Source of the DNA: Bradyrhizobium sp. CCGUVB1N3
GTDB lineage: Bacteria; Pseudomonadota; Alphaproteobacteria; Rhizobiales; Xanthobacteraceae
Direction: 5' to 3'
NCBI RefSeq assembly: GCF_024199925.1
Contig: NZ_JANADR010000001.1
Coordinates: 4,340,001 to 4,404,000 of the forward strand
DNA: 64,000 bases
In this document: piece after piece, positions 26,765 through 36,803 of the stretch
How the letters are laid out: every line of letters starts with the position of its first letter
Numbering within the stretch: position 1 is the first letter of the stretch
The notes under the pieces: model-generated
Told to the model about the DNA's origin: nothing
The model's input: only the letters and a program-made list of their open reading frames with translations
Database searches by the model: none
Position numbers and translations under genes: made by a program

Positions 26765-26913
26765 CAAGCACCCCTCACCTCAAGACCCGCCCCCGTTATA
26801 GCAGCGCCTTGAGAAGCTTGGATAGCCGGGTCGAAGCCCGGGGAACAAGTGGCAGGCCGATGGGTTCTGTGAACGGCCCTCGTGTCTGTCCTTTCCGGAG
26901 ATTGGATTTGGCC

Positions 26914-27156
26914 ATGCGTTGGATGACCCTTTTCCTGGCGACGATCATGCTCACCGCAATCGGCTTCTCTGGCCTGCCGGCGTTCGCACAAGGCCATGCC
27001 GGAACCCAAGGGGAGCAGCAGGCCTGCTCGCGCGACGCCTCGCGCCTGTGCCGCAAGGAGCTCGGCAATGACAGCGCGGTCCAGTCCTGCCTGCAGGCCA
27101 ACCGCGCCAAGCTCTCGCGTCCCTGCCGCAAGGTGTTCGAGAGCCACGGCATGTGA
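26914..27156 (+). CDS. Small secreted Cys-rich protein, paralogue 1
   Basis: An 80-residue protein with a signal peptide (MTLFLATIMLTAIGFSGLPA) and a mature part of about 55 residues. Four cysteines are spaced as QACSRDASRLCRKE, then VQSCLQAN, then SRPCRKVF, enough for two disulfides. The same pattern recurs in the next gene (27440-27712), so these are paralogues. The fold may be related to Cys-rich repeats found in secreted bacterial proteins; no function is known. Confidence 0.72.
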   Translation: MRWMTLFLATIMLTAIGFSGLPAFAQGHAGTQGEQQACSRDASRLCRKELGNDSAVQSCLQANRAKLSRPCRKVFESHGM

Positions 27157-27439
27157 GCGCAACACATGTCGGAGACCTGGCGATGCTGAGCGAATTGCCG
27201 TGACGAACGCGCAACAATCGTGAAATCGTTCACGCGAACCATTGAAGCTTCGCGGCATTCGCGCATAATCGAATCGGGGCGGCGCAGCACTTTCGATTCG
27301 AAATCTCAAGCGTAATCGAGCAACCACACCGGGGGCATCTCCCCGCGTGTTGGATCTGACGTGCGGCAGTGCAAGCCGCGTGCGGCGCCTCCAATACACA
27401 AGCGGCCAACACCGCCAAAATCTTGGGGATGCATCTCAC

Positions 27440-27712
27440 ATGTTTAGCCACAGTATCGGGAAGATCGCCACGCTCGCCGCCATTGCCGCAACTGCCACCG
27501 TGCTTCAAGCCGCACCCGGCCTCGCCTTCTCCTCCGAGGCGCAACAGATGTGCACCGGCGACGCCATGCGGCTGTGCGCCAGCGAAATCCCCAGCATCTC
27601 CCGGGTCACTGCCTGCATGGTCCGCAACAAGCACCATGTCAGCCCCGGCTGCCGCGCCGTGATGGACCGCGAGGCCGCTGCCGCGCGCAAGCGGGAAGCT
27701 GCCGCGAACTGA
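27440..27712 (+). CDS. Small secreted Cys-rich protein, paralogue 2
   Basis: A 90-residue protein with a signal peptide (IATLAAIAATATVLQAAPGL) and four cysteines in the same layout as the gene at 26914: QQMCTGDAMRLCASE, then VTACMVRN, then SPGCRAVM. The C-terminal tail is Ala/Arg/Glu-rich. The 283 bases between the two genes show no other feature. The pair may be a tandem duplication that has diverged. Confidence 0.72.
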   Translation: MFSHSIGKIATLAAIAATATVLQAAPGLAFSSEAQQMCTGDAMRLCASEIPSISRVTACMVRNKHHVSPGCRAVMDREAAAARKREAAAN

Positions 27713-27797
27713 TCACTCGCGCGCACTGCAAGTTGAGCGGCGTCCTGCCACGATCGCGCTATGCTGAGGCCCGGCCAAGAGAGCTGGAGCAACAGAC

Positions 27798-29078
27798 ATG
27801 GCGAGGATTTCGGCGAGGATCCTGATCGCGGACGGCTGGCGGCAATCCCTTGTCCCGGCGAGCACAGCCGCCCTGTTGGCACTGGCGCCTTGCGCAGCGC
27901 CCGCCCAGCAGGCCGGCGTCAACTTTCCGGATGGCCCCGGCAAGAGCACCGTCGTCGGCATCTGCGGCTCCTGCCATGACATCGGCCGGCTGGCGGCGGG
28001 CTACACGCCCGAAGGCTGGCACACCGTGATCCGCATGATGCAGAATTTTGGCGCACCGATTCCGCCGGAAGAGACCGCCGAGATCACCGACTATCTCATC
28101 AAGAGCTTTCCCGAACGGCCCCGCCCCGCCGCCGTGCTGATCGCCGGCGACACGCAGATCGACATCAAGGCGTGGCCGGTCGCCACCGAAGGCTCTCGGC
28201 CGCACGATCCGCTCGCCGCCCACGACGGATCCTTGTGGTACTCCGGCCAGCTCGCCAACGTGCTCGGCCGCCTCGATCCCGCCACGGGCGCTATCCGGGA
28301 ATACAAGCTCGATCCGCAGACCGGCCCGCACGGCCTGAAGGAGGACAAGGACGGCAACATCTGGTTCACCGGCAATTTCGCCGGACTGATCGGCAGGCTC
28401 GATCCGAAGACCGGCGACGTCAGGGAGTACCGGCTGCCGGATGCGTCGGCCAAAGATCCGCATACGCTCGTTTTCGACCAAGACGGCATCATCTGGTTCA
28501 CCGTGCAGGCCGGCAACAAGGTCGGGCGCCTCGATCCCGCAAGCGGCGAGATCAAGCTCGTCACGCCGCCGACGGCAAATGCGCGGCCCTACGGCATCGT
28601 GGTGAATGCAAAGAACGCCGTCTGGTTCGTCGAGTTCGGCGCGCCGAAGATCGCGACCATCGATTCGAAGAGCATGGAGATCCGCGAGTACCTGCTGCCG
28701 GATGCGGCCGCCCGTCCCCGCCGGCTCGCGATCGGTCCGGATGATGCGATCTGGTATGTCGATTTCGCCCGCGGCTTTCTCGGCCGGCTCGATCCCGCAA
28801 CGGGCATGGTGAAGGAATGGGCTTCACCGAGCGGCCCGAAGTCGCAGCCCTACGGTATTGTCTTCACCAAGGGCGCGGTCTGGTACAGCGAGTCCGCTGC
28901 AAAACCCAACACCATCGTCCGCTTCGATCCCGCAAGCGAAAAATTCCAGAGCTGGGCGATCCCCGGCGGCGGCGACATCGTCCGCAACATGGACATCGAC
29001 CGCAGCGGCAACCCGGTGATGGCCAACAGCCTCGTCAACAAGGTCGGCGTGGTGGAGATCGGCGGGACGGGGCACTAG
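27798..29078 (+). CDS. Cytochrome c / Vgb-like beta-propeller fusion protein
   Basis: A 426-residue exported protein. After a signal-like segment (STAALLALAPCAAPA) comes a cytochrome c-like domain with haem site CGSCHD, then VIRMMQNFGAPIPPEETAEI. From about residue 115 it continues as a seven-bladed-propeller-like repeat region with recurring LWYSGQLANVLGRLDPATG, IWFTGNFAGLIGRLDPKTG and IWFTVQAGNKVGRLDPASG. These repeats resemble streptogramin lyase (Vgb), but the haem domain points to a redox role in the periplasm rather than antibiotic resistance. The substrate and redox partner are unknown. Confidence 0.82.
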   Translation: MARISARILIADGWRQSLVPASTAALLALAPCAAPAQQAGVNFPDGPGKSTVVGICGSCHDIGRLAAGYTPEGWHTVIRMMQNFGAPIPPEETAEITDYLIKSFPERPRPAAVLIAGDTQIDIKAWPVATEGSRPHDPLAAHDGSLWYSGQLANVLGRLDPATGAIREYKLDPQTGPHGLKEDKDGNIWFTGNFAGLIGRLDPKTGDVREYRLPDASAKDPHTLVFDQDGIIWFTVQAGNKVGRLDPASGEIKLVTPPTANARPYGIVVNAKNAVWFVEFGAPKIATIDSKSMEIREYLLPDAAARPRRLAIGPDDAIWYVDFARGFLGRLDPATGMVKEWASPSGPKSQPYGIVFTKGAVWYSESAAKPNTIVRFDPASEKFQSWAIPGGGDIVRNMDIDRSGNPVMANSLVNKVGVVEIGGTGH

Positions 29079-29085
29079 GTTCTGC

Positions 29086-29178
29086 CGTCATTCCGGGGCG
29101 CGCGAAGCGCGAACCGGAATCTCGCGCCACAATCTCGGGATTCCGGGTTCGACGCTGACGCATCGCCCCGGAATGACG
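29086..29178. repeat. Intergenic inverted repeat (CGTCATTCCGGGGCG)
   Basis: The terminal arms CGTCATTCCGGGGCG and CGCCCCGGAATGACG are perfect 15-base complements. An inner imperfect pair GAACCGGAATCTCG / CGGGATTCCGGGTTC folds inside. It starts 7 bases after the stop of the cytochrome-propeller gene. The outer CGTCAT-CCGG resembles the element at 21544-21677. Confidence 0.85.
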
Positions 29179-29202
29179 AAAGCGGTTGAAGTGTTCCCTA
29201 AA

Positions 29203-29247
29203 GCATGATCCGGAAAAGTGCGAAGCGGTTTTCCGGAAAGATCATGC
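29203..29247. repeat. REP-like palindrome, family A (GCATGATCC), copy 2
   Basis: Arms GCATGATCCGGAAAA and TTTTCCGGAAAGATCATGC form an imperfect palindrome, in opposite orientation to the copy at 3195. It lies in an intergenic patch with two other palindromes (29086-29178 and 29261-29301). Confidence 0.85.
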
Positions 29248-29260
29248 GCAAACAAAAACC

Positions 29261-29301
29261 TAAGGCGCGATGACGATTCATCCTGATCTCATCGCGCTTT
29301 A
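29261..29301 (-). repeat. Palindrome overlapping a stop codon (terminator-like)
   Basis: Arms TAAGGCGCGATGA and TCATCGCGCTTTA are complementary with one mismatch. The right arm includes the TAA stop of the minus-strand gene that ends at 29299, so the hairpin starts at that gene's stop and could end its transcript. Confidence 0.7.
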
Positions 29302-30933
29302 GTCCCCCCACTGCGCGAATGCGTCGTTGAACGCGCGCTCGCCGGGGGCGCCCTTCTCGATGGCGATGATGGCGCGGCGCTGGTTGGTATAGACCAGCGG
29401 CACGTCGAACCAGGAGCGCTCCTTCAGGAGCTGGACGTTGCGCGCGCGGTCGGCATCGACGTTGGAGAGCCCGACCAGGAAGAAGCCGTCGGTGACCTTG
29501 ACGGCGAGGCCCGCGAGCGGCGTGCCGCGCGCCTGCTCGTTCGACTTCATCAGGATACCAGGCACGTTGGCCACGCCGCCACCGGGGAAGTCCGGCGGCA
29601 GGATGAAGGTCAGCTCCGCGGTGTGGCTCGCCGGCAGCGATGAATCGGTGTTGCGGCGGAACGACATCGTCATCTTGAACTTGCGGTCGGGAATGTCGAT
29701 GTCGGCGCGCACGGCGACGTCGGCCTTCTGGTTGCCCGAGGCCTTGATCGGCTCGGTCCGCCAGACCACGGTGCCGACATATTGCTTGCCCTTCGGATCG
29801 GACGGATCCTCGTCATAGAGCACGACCTTCTGCGCCACCGGCGCGGCCGGCTGCTCGGTCGACGAGGGCTGGCCGACGCGATCGGGGATCTTCGGCTTTG
29901 CGGTCGGCTGCGAAGCATCCTTCGGTGCCTCCACGACCTGCGTCGTCGCGGACGGCTTGAACAGGCCGCTCACGGTCTGCACCGCCTGCTTGCCCCAGAG
30001 GATGCCGGCGCCGACCAGGATGAGCACGATGCCGACGGCGATCGCGCTCTTGAACGGGAAGGCGGAGCCGGAGCGGGCACGCTTCTTGGTGTCGCGATCG
30101 AGGACCGGAATGTGCGGGCGCGGTGCCGCCGGCCGCGGCGCGTAGCGCTCGGCCTCCTCGATCGACTCGTCATAGGAATACGGAACGTCCGGCGGCTCGC
30201 CGCGGTTCTCCAGGCTCGGCTCGAGCCGGTCGAACTCCGGCGAGGGCGACGGCACGTTGGCATAGGTGCGGCGTGCGGCGCGGTTGGCCTGCGCCGCGGC
30301 GCGGCCGAGGTCGTCGGCATCCGCGGTGATGTCGCGAAAGCCACGAACGCCCGGCGCCTGCGGCACCGGCGGTGGCGCGCCTTCCGGCGGCCGGCGCGAG
30401 GCCGAGCGATCACGCGCCGCAGGCGGCGCCGGCGGCTCGGGCATCGGGGGCGGAGGCGGGGCCTGCGGGCGCGGAGGACGCAACTGGCGCTGGGCATCGC
30501 GGTCTCCGAGGTCATCCCCAGCAAGCGGGGGACGCTCGTTGCGCGACGACGGCGGCGCGGCAGGACGTGCGGGGCGCGGTGGTGCGGACGATGAGGTCGA
30601 AGGCGGCGCGGGCGGAGTGCCCTCGGCGGCGCGGGCGCTGGCGCGGCGGAAGGCATCGCCACTGCCACTGCCGCCCGCACTGCGGGCGCCGCCACCGGGG
30701 CGCGAGGCATCCCGGGCGCGCTGGGCGGCTTCCGATTCGACCTTGCGGACGGCCTCTTCGAGCGACAGCCGCTCGCGGGTGATCTCGGATTCGGAGAGCG
30801 GTGGCTGCACGCTGCGGAGCTGCGCGATCAGCGCCGTGCGCGCCCGTTCATAGAGCGCGCGGCGGCTTTCGCCGGGAGCGTTGGGGTCCAGGGCGGCAAT
30901 AGCGCGGGCGATCAGCGGATAGTAATCAGCCAT
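29299..30933 (-). CDS. Proline-rich single-span membrane protein of unknown function
   Basis: A 544-residue protein. The N-terminal 75 residues are helical and charged (ESRRALYERARTALIAQLRS). Residues about 75-290 are low complexity, rich in Pro, Ala and Arg. One membrane helix follows at about 294-314 (SAIAVGIVLILVGAGILWG). The C-terminal 200 residues form a likely globular domain on the other side (VVLYDEDPSDPKGKQYVGTV, ending YTNQRRAIIAIEKGAPGERA). I do not recognise a named domain. It lies 37 bases downstream of purA on the same strand and may be co-transcribed. Confidence 0.75.
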   Translation of the reverse strand: MADYYPLIARAIAALDPNAPGESRRALYERARTALIAQLRSVQPPLSESEITRERLSLEEAVRKVESEAAQRARDASRPGGGARSAGGSGSGDAFRRASARAAEGTPPAPPSTSSSAPPRPARPAAPPSSRNERPPLAGDDLGDRDAQRQLRPPRPQAPPPPPMPEPPAPPAARDRSASRRPPEGAPPPVPQAPGVRGFRDITADADDLGRAAAQANRAARRTYANVPSPSPEFDRLEPSLENRGEPPDVPYSYDESIEEAERYAPRPAAPRPHIPVLDRDTKKRARSGSAFPFKSAIAVGIVLILVGAGILWGKQAVQTVSGLFKPSATTQVVEAPKDASQPTAKPKIPDRVGQPSSTEQPAAPVAQKVVLYDEDPSDPKGKQYVGTVVWRTEPIKASGNQKADVAVRADIDIPDRKFKMTMSFRRNTDSSLPASHTAELTFILPPDFPGGGVANVPGILMKSNEQARGTPLAGLAVKVTDGFFLVGLSNVDADRARNVQLLKERSWFDVPLVYTNQRRAIIAIEKGAPGERAFNDAFAQWGD

Positions 30934-30970
30934 TTCAACTCAACTATGCGCCTGTCCCGGTAAGATACCG

Positions 30971-32263
<1,293 letters not shown>

Positions 32264-32298
32264 TCGCGGGTAATCCCTATGCAAACTGTCTTTATATC

Positions 32299-32344
32299 GC
32301 ATGATCCTCGCGGAAAACCGGTGTCCACTTTTCCGGGATCATGC
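32299..32344. repeat. REP-like palindrome, family A (GCATGATCC), copy 3
   Basis: Arms GCATGATCC and GGGATCATGC with inner CGGAAAA / TTTTCCG, in the same orientation as the copy at 3195. It lies 35 bases upstream of the purA start, inside the likely purA leader, so it could affect purA expression. Confidence 0.85.
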
Positions 32345-32672
32345 CGCGCCCAGCTCCATCCACGGCCGGGGCCGCTCGCATGCGAGGCAGCTCAACCGGA
32401 TAAAGGAAGCGGCCTCTCTAGGCAAGCAAGAACGGGGCTTTTTCGCGACCCGGAACCCGCTTCAAGCCTTTGATATCCCCGGAAAATCCATAGCCGGTTC
32501 CGACCTCGACGAAAGGCGCAGAGGCTGTCTCTGGCGCGCATGGTCGCGATGCATCCGCTGCCGTTGCTGCTACGCGCGATTCCGTGTCTGTGTGCCAAGC
32601 CGGGTATCAACCGACCCGGGACGCCGCCGGGCCGGCCGCCTCGGCACATGACCCGGGGCCATAACAATCACA
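32345..32672. other. Non-coding spacer between purA and the first EamA gene
   Basis: About 330 bases after the repeat at 32299-32344. No credible open frame, tRNA or operator is visible. A GC-rich stretch near 32625-32660 could fold into a hairpin. The promoters of purA (minus strand) and the EamA gene (plus strand) must lie in this gap, but I cannot place them. Confidence 0.6.
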
Positions 32673-33605
32673 ATGTCCGCCGCCGACCAGACCACGCGCC
32701 TTGCCGCACCCGGCCGGCACTGGATCACCAACCAGCCCTACCTCCTGCTCAGCATCACCGCGCTGTGCTGGGCCGGCAATGCCATCGTCGGGCGGCTCGC
32801 CGCCGGGCACATCCCACCGGTGACACTGTCGTTCCTGCGCTGGTTCATCGCCTTCCTGCTCGTACTGCCGTTCGCCTGGACGCATCTGGTCAAGGACTGG
32901 CCCGCGATCCGCGGCAAGCTCGGCCTGATGATCGTGCTGTCGGTCACCGGCATCGGCGCCTTCAACACGCTGCAATATTGGGCGCTGGAGCATACGCAGG
33001 CGCTGAACACGCTGCTGCTGCAATCGGCCGCGCCGCTGGTCGTGGCGCTCTGGTCGCTGATCATTTTGGGTGTCCGCCTCACGACGACGCAGGCATTCGG
33101 AGTTTTGCTCTCGCTATGCGGCGTGCTGACCATCCTCTTGCACGGCGACCTCACCACGCTCTCCAACATCGCGTTCAACAAGGGCGATCTGATCTTCATG
33201 GGCGCGCTGGTGATCTTCGCGCTCTATTCGGTGCTGACGCTGAAGCGGCCCGCGATCCACGGCCTGTCGTTCCTTGCCTTCACCTTCGGCTGCGGCGCGG
33301 TGTGCCTCGTTCCGCTTGAGATCTGGGAATTGTCGGCCCGCCCGGTGATGAAGCTCGATCTGCCGAACCTGCTGACTCTGGTCTATGTTGCGGTGTTTCC
33401 CTCGACGCTCGCCTATCTCTGCTTCAACCGCGGTGTTGCGCTGATCGGCGCCAATTGCGCCGCGCCGTTCTTCCACGTGGTGCCGGTGTTCGGCTCGATC
33501 ATGGCGATGATCTTTCTCGGTGAGCTGCCGCAGGCCTTCCATTTCATCGGCTTTGCGCTGGTGCTGTCAGGCGTGTTCGTGGCCTCGCGCAAGCAGGCGA
33601 GCTGA
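32673..33605 (+). CDS. EamA/DMT family permease, paralogue 1
   Basis: A 310-residue membrane protein with two EamA repeats and about ten helices. Family features include QPYLLLSITALCWAGNAIVG at the N-terminus and IMAMIFLGELPQAFHFIGFA at the end. DMT proteins export amino acids, metabolites or toxic analogues; the substrate here is unknown. It is a clear paralogue of the next gene, 153 bases downstream. Confidence 0.9.
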   Translation: MSAADQTTRLAAPGRHWITNQPYLLLSITALCWAGNAIVGRLAAGHIPPVTLSFLRWFIAFLLVLPFAWTHLVKDWPAIRGKLGLMIVLSVTGIGAFNTLQYWALEHTQALNTLLLQSAAPLVVALWSLIILGVRLTTTQAFGVLLSLCGVLTILLHGDLTTLSNIAFNKGDLIFMGALVIFALYSVLTLKRPAIHGLSFLAFTFGCGAVCLVPLEIWELSARPVMKLDLPNLLTLVYVAVFPSTLAYLCFNRGVALIGANCAAPFFHVVPVFGSIMAMIFLGELPQAFHFIGFALVLSGVFVASRKQAS

Positions 33606-33758
33606 ACGGCGCATTCATCCACGTGCGCGCCGCACACCTTCGATGTTCAACATATTGACCGCCAAAGCCACCTCCATGATCTCCACTGCATTGTAGCATT
33701 GCGGCGGTGGGACTTGCGGTGCAGCCGCGATCCGGCGCAAGCTCGCTCACGAAAAACA

Positions 33759-34694
33759 ATGACAATCGCTTCGCCCGCGCCACCGGCCACGAATCCGGCC
33801 GGCTGGCTCAACAACCAGCCCTATCTGCTCCTGAGCCTGAGCTCGCTGTTCTGGGCCGGCAACATCGTGCTCGCGCGCCATGTCGGCGCACATGTGCCGC
33901 CGCTCACGCTGACCACGATCCGCTGGTTCGGCGTGTTCCTCATCCTGCTGCCGTTCGCAGGGCCGCATCTGAGGCGCGACTGGAAGGCGCTGCGCGCGCA
34001 TCTGCCGCTGATGCTGTTCCTGTCGCTGGTCGGCTTCGCCTTCAACAACGCGATCTCGTTCTGGGCCCTGCAATACACGGAGGCGCTGAACGCGCTGCTG
34101 ATCCAGTCAGCCGGGCCGCTGTTCGTGGCGCTGTGGTCGCTGGTGCTGTTCGGCGTCCGCCTGACGGCTGCGCAATTCGCCGGCATCGCAATCTCGCTAC
34201 TCGGCGTCCTCATCATCATCCTGCGCGGCGATCTCGCGGCGCTTGCCGGCATCAGCTTCAACCGGGGCGACATCATGTTCGCCTCCTCGCTGGTGGCATT
34301 CGGGCTCTATTCCGCCTTCATCCCGCGGCGGCCGAAAATCCATCAGCTCTCCTTCCTGTCCTTCACCACCTGCTGCGGGGCGATGATGCTGCTGCCGGCC
34401 GCGGTGTGGGAGTTTTCCGCGGGCAACGTCTTGAAGCTGGATTCGACGACGCTGGCGACATTCGCCTACATCCTGATCTTCCCCTCGACGCTCGCCTATC
34501 TCTTCTTCAATCGCGGCGTGGCGCTGATCGGACCGAACCGCGCCGCACCGTTCTTTCATCTGGTGCCGGTGTTCGGCTCGGCGATGGCGATGCTGCTGCT
34601 CGGCGAACGGCTGCAGCTCTTCCATCTCGTCGGTTATGCGCTGGTGCTCGCCGGCGTCGTGATCGCGTCGCGGCAGGGCTCGGCGTCGAAATAG
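33759..34694 (+). CDS. EamA/DMT family permease, paralogue 2
   Basis: A 311-residue membrane protein very similar in layout to its upstream neighbour: NNQPYLLLSLSSLFWAGNIV corresponds to TNQPYLLLSITALCWAGNAI, and PSTLAYLFFNRGVALIGPN to PSTLAYLCFNRGVALIGAN. It therefore arose by tandem duplication. I chose the ATG at MTIASPAP over one 20 codons upstream because alignment with the paralogue starts there. The substrate is unknown. Confidence 0.9.
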   Translation: MTIASPAPPATNPAGWLNNQPYLLLSLSSLFWAGNIVLARHVGAHVPPLTLTTIRWFGVFLILLPFAGPHLRRDWKALRAHLPLMLFLSLVGFAFNNAISFWALQYTEALNALLIQSAGPLFVALWSLVLFGVRLTAAQFAGIAISLLGVLIIILRGDLAALAGISFNRGDIMFASSLVAFGLYSAFIPRRPKIHQLSFLSFTTCCGAMMLLPAAVWEFSAGNVLKLDSTTLATFAYILIFPSTLAYLFFNRGVALIGPNRAAPFFHLVPVFGSAMAMLLLGERLQLFHLVGYALVLAGVVIASRQGSASK

Positions 34695-34745
34695 TTCGGC
34701 AGGGCATCGGGAAGCAGTACGAAGCAGCCACGCGTGATGCCGCCG

Positions 34746-34839
34746 TAGGGTGGGCAAAGCGTGGCGTGCCCACACAAAGTTTCCACGGTTTTGAAGAGAA
34801 AAGGTGGGCACGGCGCTGACGCGCCTTTGCCCACCCTAC
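34746..34839. repeat. Inverted repeat, family B (GTAGGGTGGGCAAAG), copy 2
   Basis: The terminal arms GTAGGGTGGGCAAAG and CCTTTGCCCACCCTAC match those of the copy at 6210-6301. The inner parts differ, with a GCGTGCCCAC / GTGGGCACGGC pair. It lies between convergent genes, as does copy 1. Confidence 0.85.
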
Positions 34840-34855
34840 AAGACCATTGCGGGGC

Positions 34856-36541
34856 TTAAGCCGCCCGCACCTTGGCGAGGAAGCCGTCGACGGCGCTGCG
34901 CAGTGCGCCGGACTGGTTGTCGAGCTCGCGGGCGTTCGACAGCACGTCGGAGGCTGCCGTACCCGTCGCCTTGGCCGCCGAGGTCACGCTGCCGATATGG
35001 GCGTTGATCTCGCTGGAGCCGGTTGCGACCGACTGGATGTTGCGGGCGATCTCGCGCGTCGCCTCGCCCTGCTGCTCGATCGACGCGGATATGCCAGCGG
35101 TGATCTCGCTCATCTCGGCGATCGTCTGGGTGATGCCGGCAATCGCGGCGACCGCGTCGCTGGTCGAGGTCTGCATCGCCGCGACCTGGGCGGAAATTTC
35201 CTCGGTGGCCTTCGCGGTCTGGTTGGCGAGCGCCTTGACCTCGGAGGCGACGACCGCGAAGCCGCGGCCGGATTCGCCGGCGCGCGCCGCTTCGATGGTG
35301 GCGTTGAGCGCGAGCAGGTTGGTCTGCGCCGCAATCGAGTGGATGAGCTTGACGACCTCGCCGATCTTCTCGGCGCCGGAGGACAGCACCTGCACGGTGG
35401 TGTTGGTGCGCTCGGCGTCGCTGACCGCCTTGCTCGCGACCTCGGTGGAGCGCGTCACCTGACGCGAGATTTCGGCGACCGAGCTCGACAGCTCTTCGGC
35501 GGCGGCCGCGACCGTGCCGACATTGCCGGACGCCTTTTGCGAGGCGGCGCCGACGGTGGCCGCACGCGCACTGGCATCGCTCGCGGTCGCGGTCATCGAC
35601 TGCGCGGTGGTCTGCATGCCGGCGGCAGCCGAGGAGACCGAACGCACGATGCCGTTGACGCTGCGCTCGAAGTCACTGGCGATCCCTTCCATCGCGCTGC
35701 GACGCTCCGCCGCGGCGCGTTCCTTCGCCACCGCGTCGGTCTTCTCGATATCGCGGATGCGGATCGCATTGTCCTTGAAGATCTGCACGGTCGAGGCCAT
35801 CGCACCGACCTCGTCACCACGACCGACGCCGGGGATGTCACCCTCGAGCTTGCCATCGGCGAGCTCGTTCATGCGCGTGCCGAGCCTGTTCAGCGGCAGG
35901 CTGATGCTGCGGCCGAGCAGCCAGGCAACGCTGCCGGCGACGATGACGATGCCGAGCATGGACAGGCCGAGCAGCCAGTAAACCGGGCCCATCTTCTCGT
36001 CGATATCCTCGAGATAGGCGCCCGTGCCGAGATACATGTCGAAGCCGGGAACCGCGACGGCATAGCCGAGCTTGCGGATCGGCTTCTCCTGACCAGGCTT
36101 CACATATTCATAGAACAGCAGGACCTCGCCATTGGCCTTGACGCCGTCCATGATCTCGCGGGACAGCTTGCGGCCATTCGTCTCCACGTCCATGCGGTTC
36201 ATGCCGACCTGCTTCGGATCGGGCGCGAGCTGCGTGATGCCGTCATAGGTGGTGCCGAACAGATAGCCCGAGTTCTTGTCGTAGGTCATGGCGTTGCCGT
36301 AGCGGCGGAATTCGGCCAGCGCGGCCTCCTTCGTCATCTCGCCGGCGTTGACGCGCTTCATCAAGGTGGCCGCATAGTTGCGGGCCAAATCGACGATCGC
36401 CTTGGTCTGATCGATGCGCGCATTCACCATCTCGCGCTTCATCAGATATCCGGACAGAACCCCGGAGATGCAGAGGCCGAACAAGGTGACGCCGACAAGG
36501 ATGCCAAGCTTGGGGGCGATCTTCAAATTGCTCAACTTCAC
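34856..36541 (-). CDS. Methyl-accepting chemotaxis protein with single Cache domain
   Basis: A 561-residue chemoreceptor. The order is: membrane helix 1 ([20 protein letters not shown]), a periplasmic single-Cache sensor (about 35-180, with [20 protein letters not shown]), membrane helix 2 ([19 protein letters not shown]), a HAMP domain, and the signalling domain with hairpin tip [20 protein letters not shown] then [21 protein letters not shown] chose the GTG start ([11 protein letters not shown]), since the upstream part does not look like a receptor N-terminus and GGAG lies seven bases before it. The ligand is unknown; single-Cache sensors often bind small organic acids. Confidence 0.93.
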   Translation of the reverse strand: MKLSNLKIAPKLGILVGVTLFGLCISGVLSGYLMKREMVNARIDQTKAIVDLARNYAATLMKRVNAGEMTKEAALAEFRRYGNAMTYDKNSGYLFGTTYDGITQLAPDPKQVGMNRMDVETNGRKLSREIMDGVKANGEVLLFYEYVKPGQEKPIRKLGYAVAVPGFDMYLGTGAYLEDIDEKMGPVYWLLGLSMLGIVIVAGSVAWLLGRSISLPLNRLGTRMNELADGKLEGDIPGVGRGDEVGAMASTVQIFKDNAIRIRDIEKTDAVAKERAAAERRSAMEGIASDFERSVNGIVRSVSSAAAGMQTTAQSMTATASDASARAATVGAASQKASGNVGTVAAAAEELSSSVAEISRQVTRSTEVASKAVSDAERTNTTVQVLSSGAEKIGEVVKLIHSIAAQTNLLALNATIEAARAGESGRGFAVVASEVKALANQTAKATEEISAQVAAMQTSTSDAVAAIAGITQTIAEMSEITAGISASIEQQGEATREIARNIQSVATGSSEINAHIGSVTSAAKATGTAASDVLSNARELDNQSGALRSAVDGFLAKVRAA

Positions 36542-36803
36542 GAGGTGGCTCCGGCAATGAAGGGGATTACGGACACGCGGGTGGGTCGATCGAATTTGAA
36601 TCAATTTTTAGTGTGGGACCCATTAGCAACTTGTTACGATGGCTGCGTTGAAGCCCGCACAGGAGGCAAAAACCCGCAAACACCGCGGCCTGCGACAACC
36701 GACGATTGTACGCGCCAGGCTCGATTTCGCGTAAAAGACGCAAAGACCCGGCGCCAAAGCCGGGTCGGACAACAAGAACCGACAAACCAAATCGGAGCAG
36801 GAA

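Noticed and set aside
27798..29078. Streptogramin resistance gene (vgb)
   Set aside because: The propeller is fused to a cytochrome c domain and a signal-like segment, which points to a redox function.
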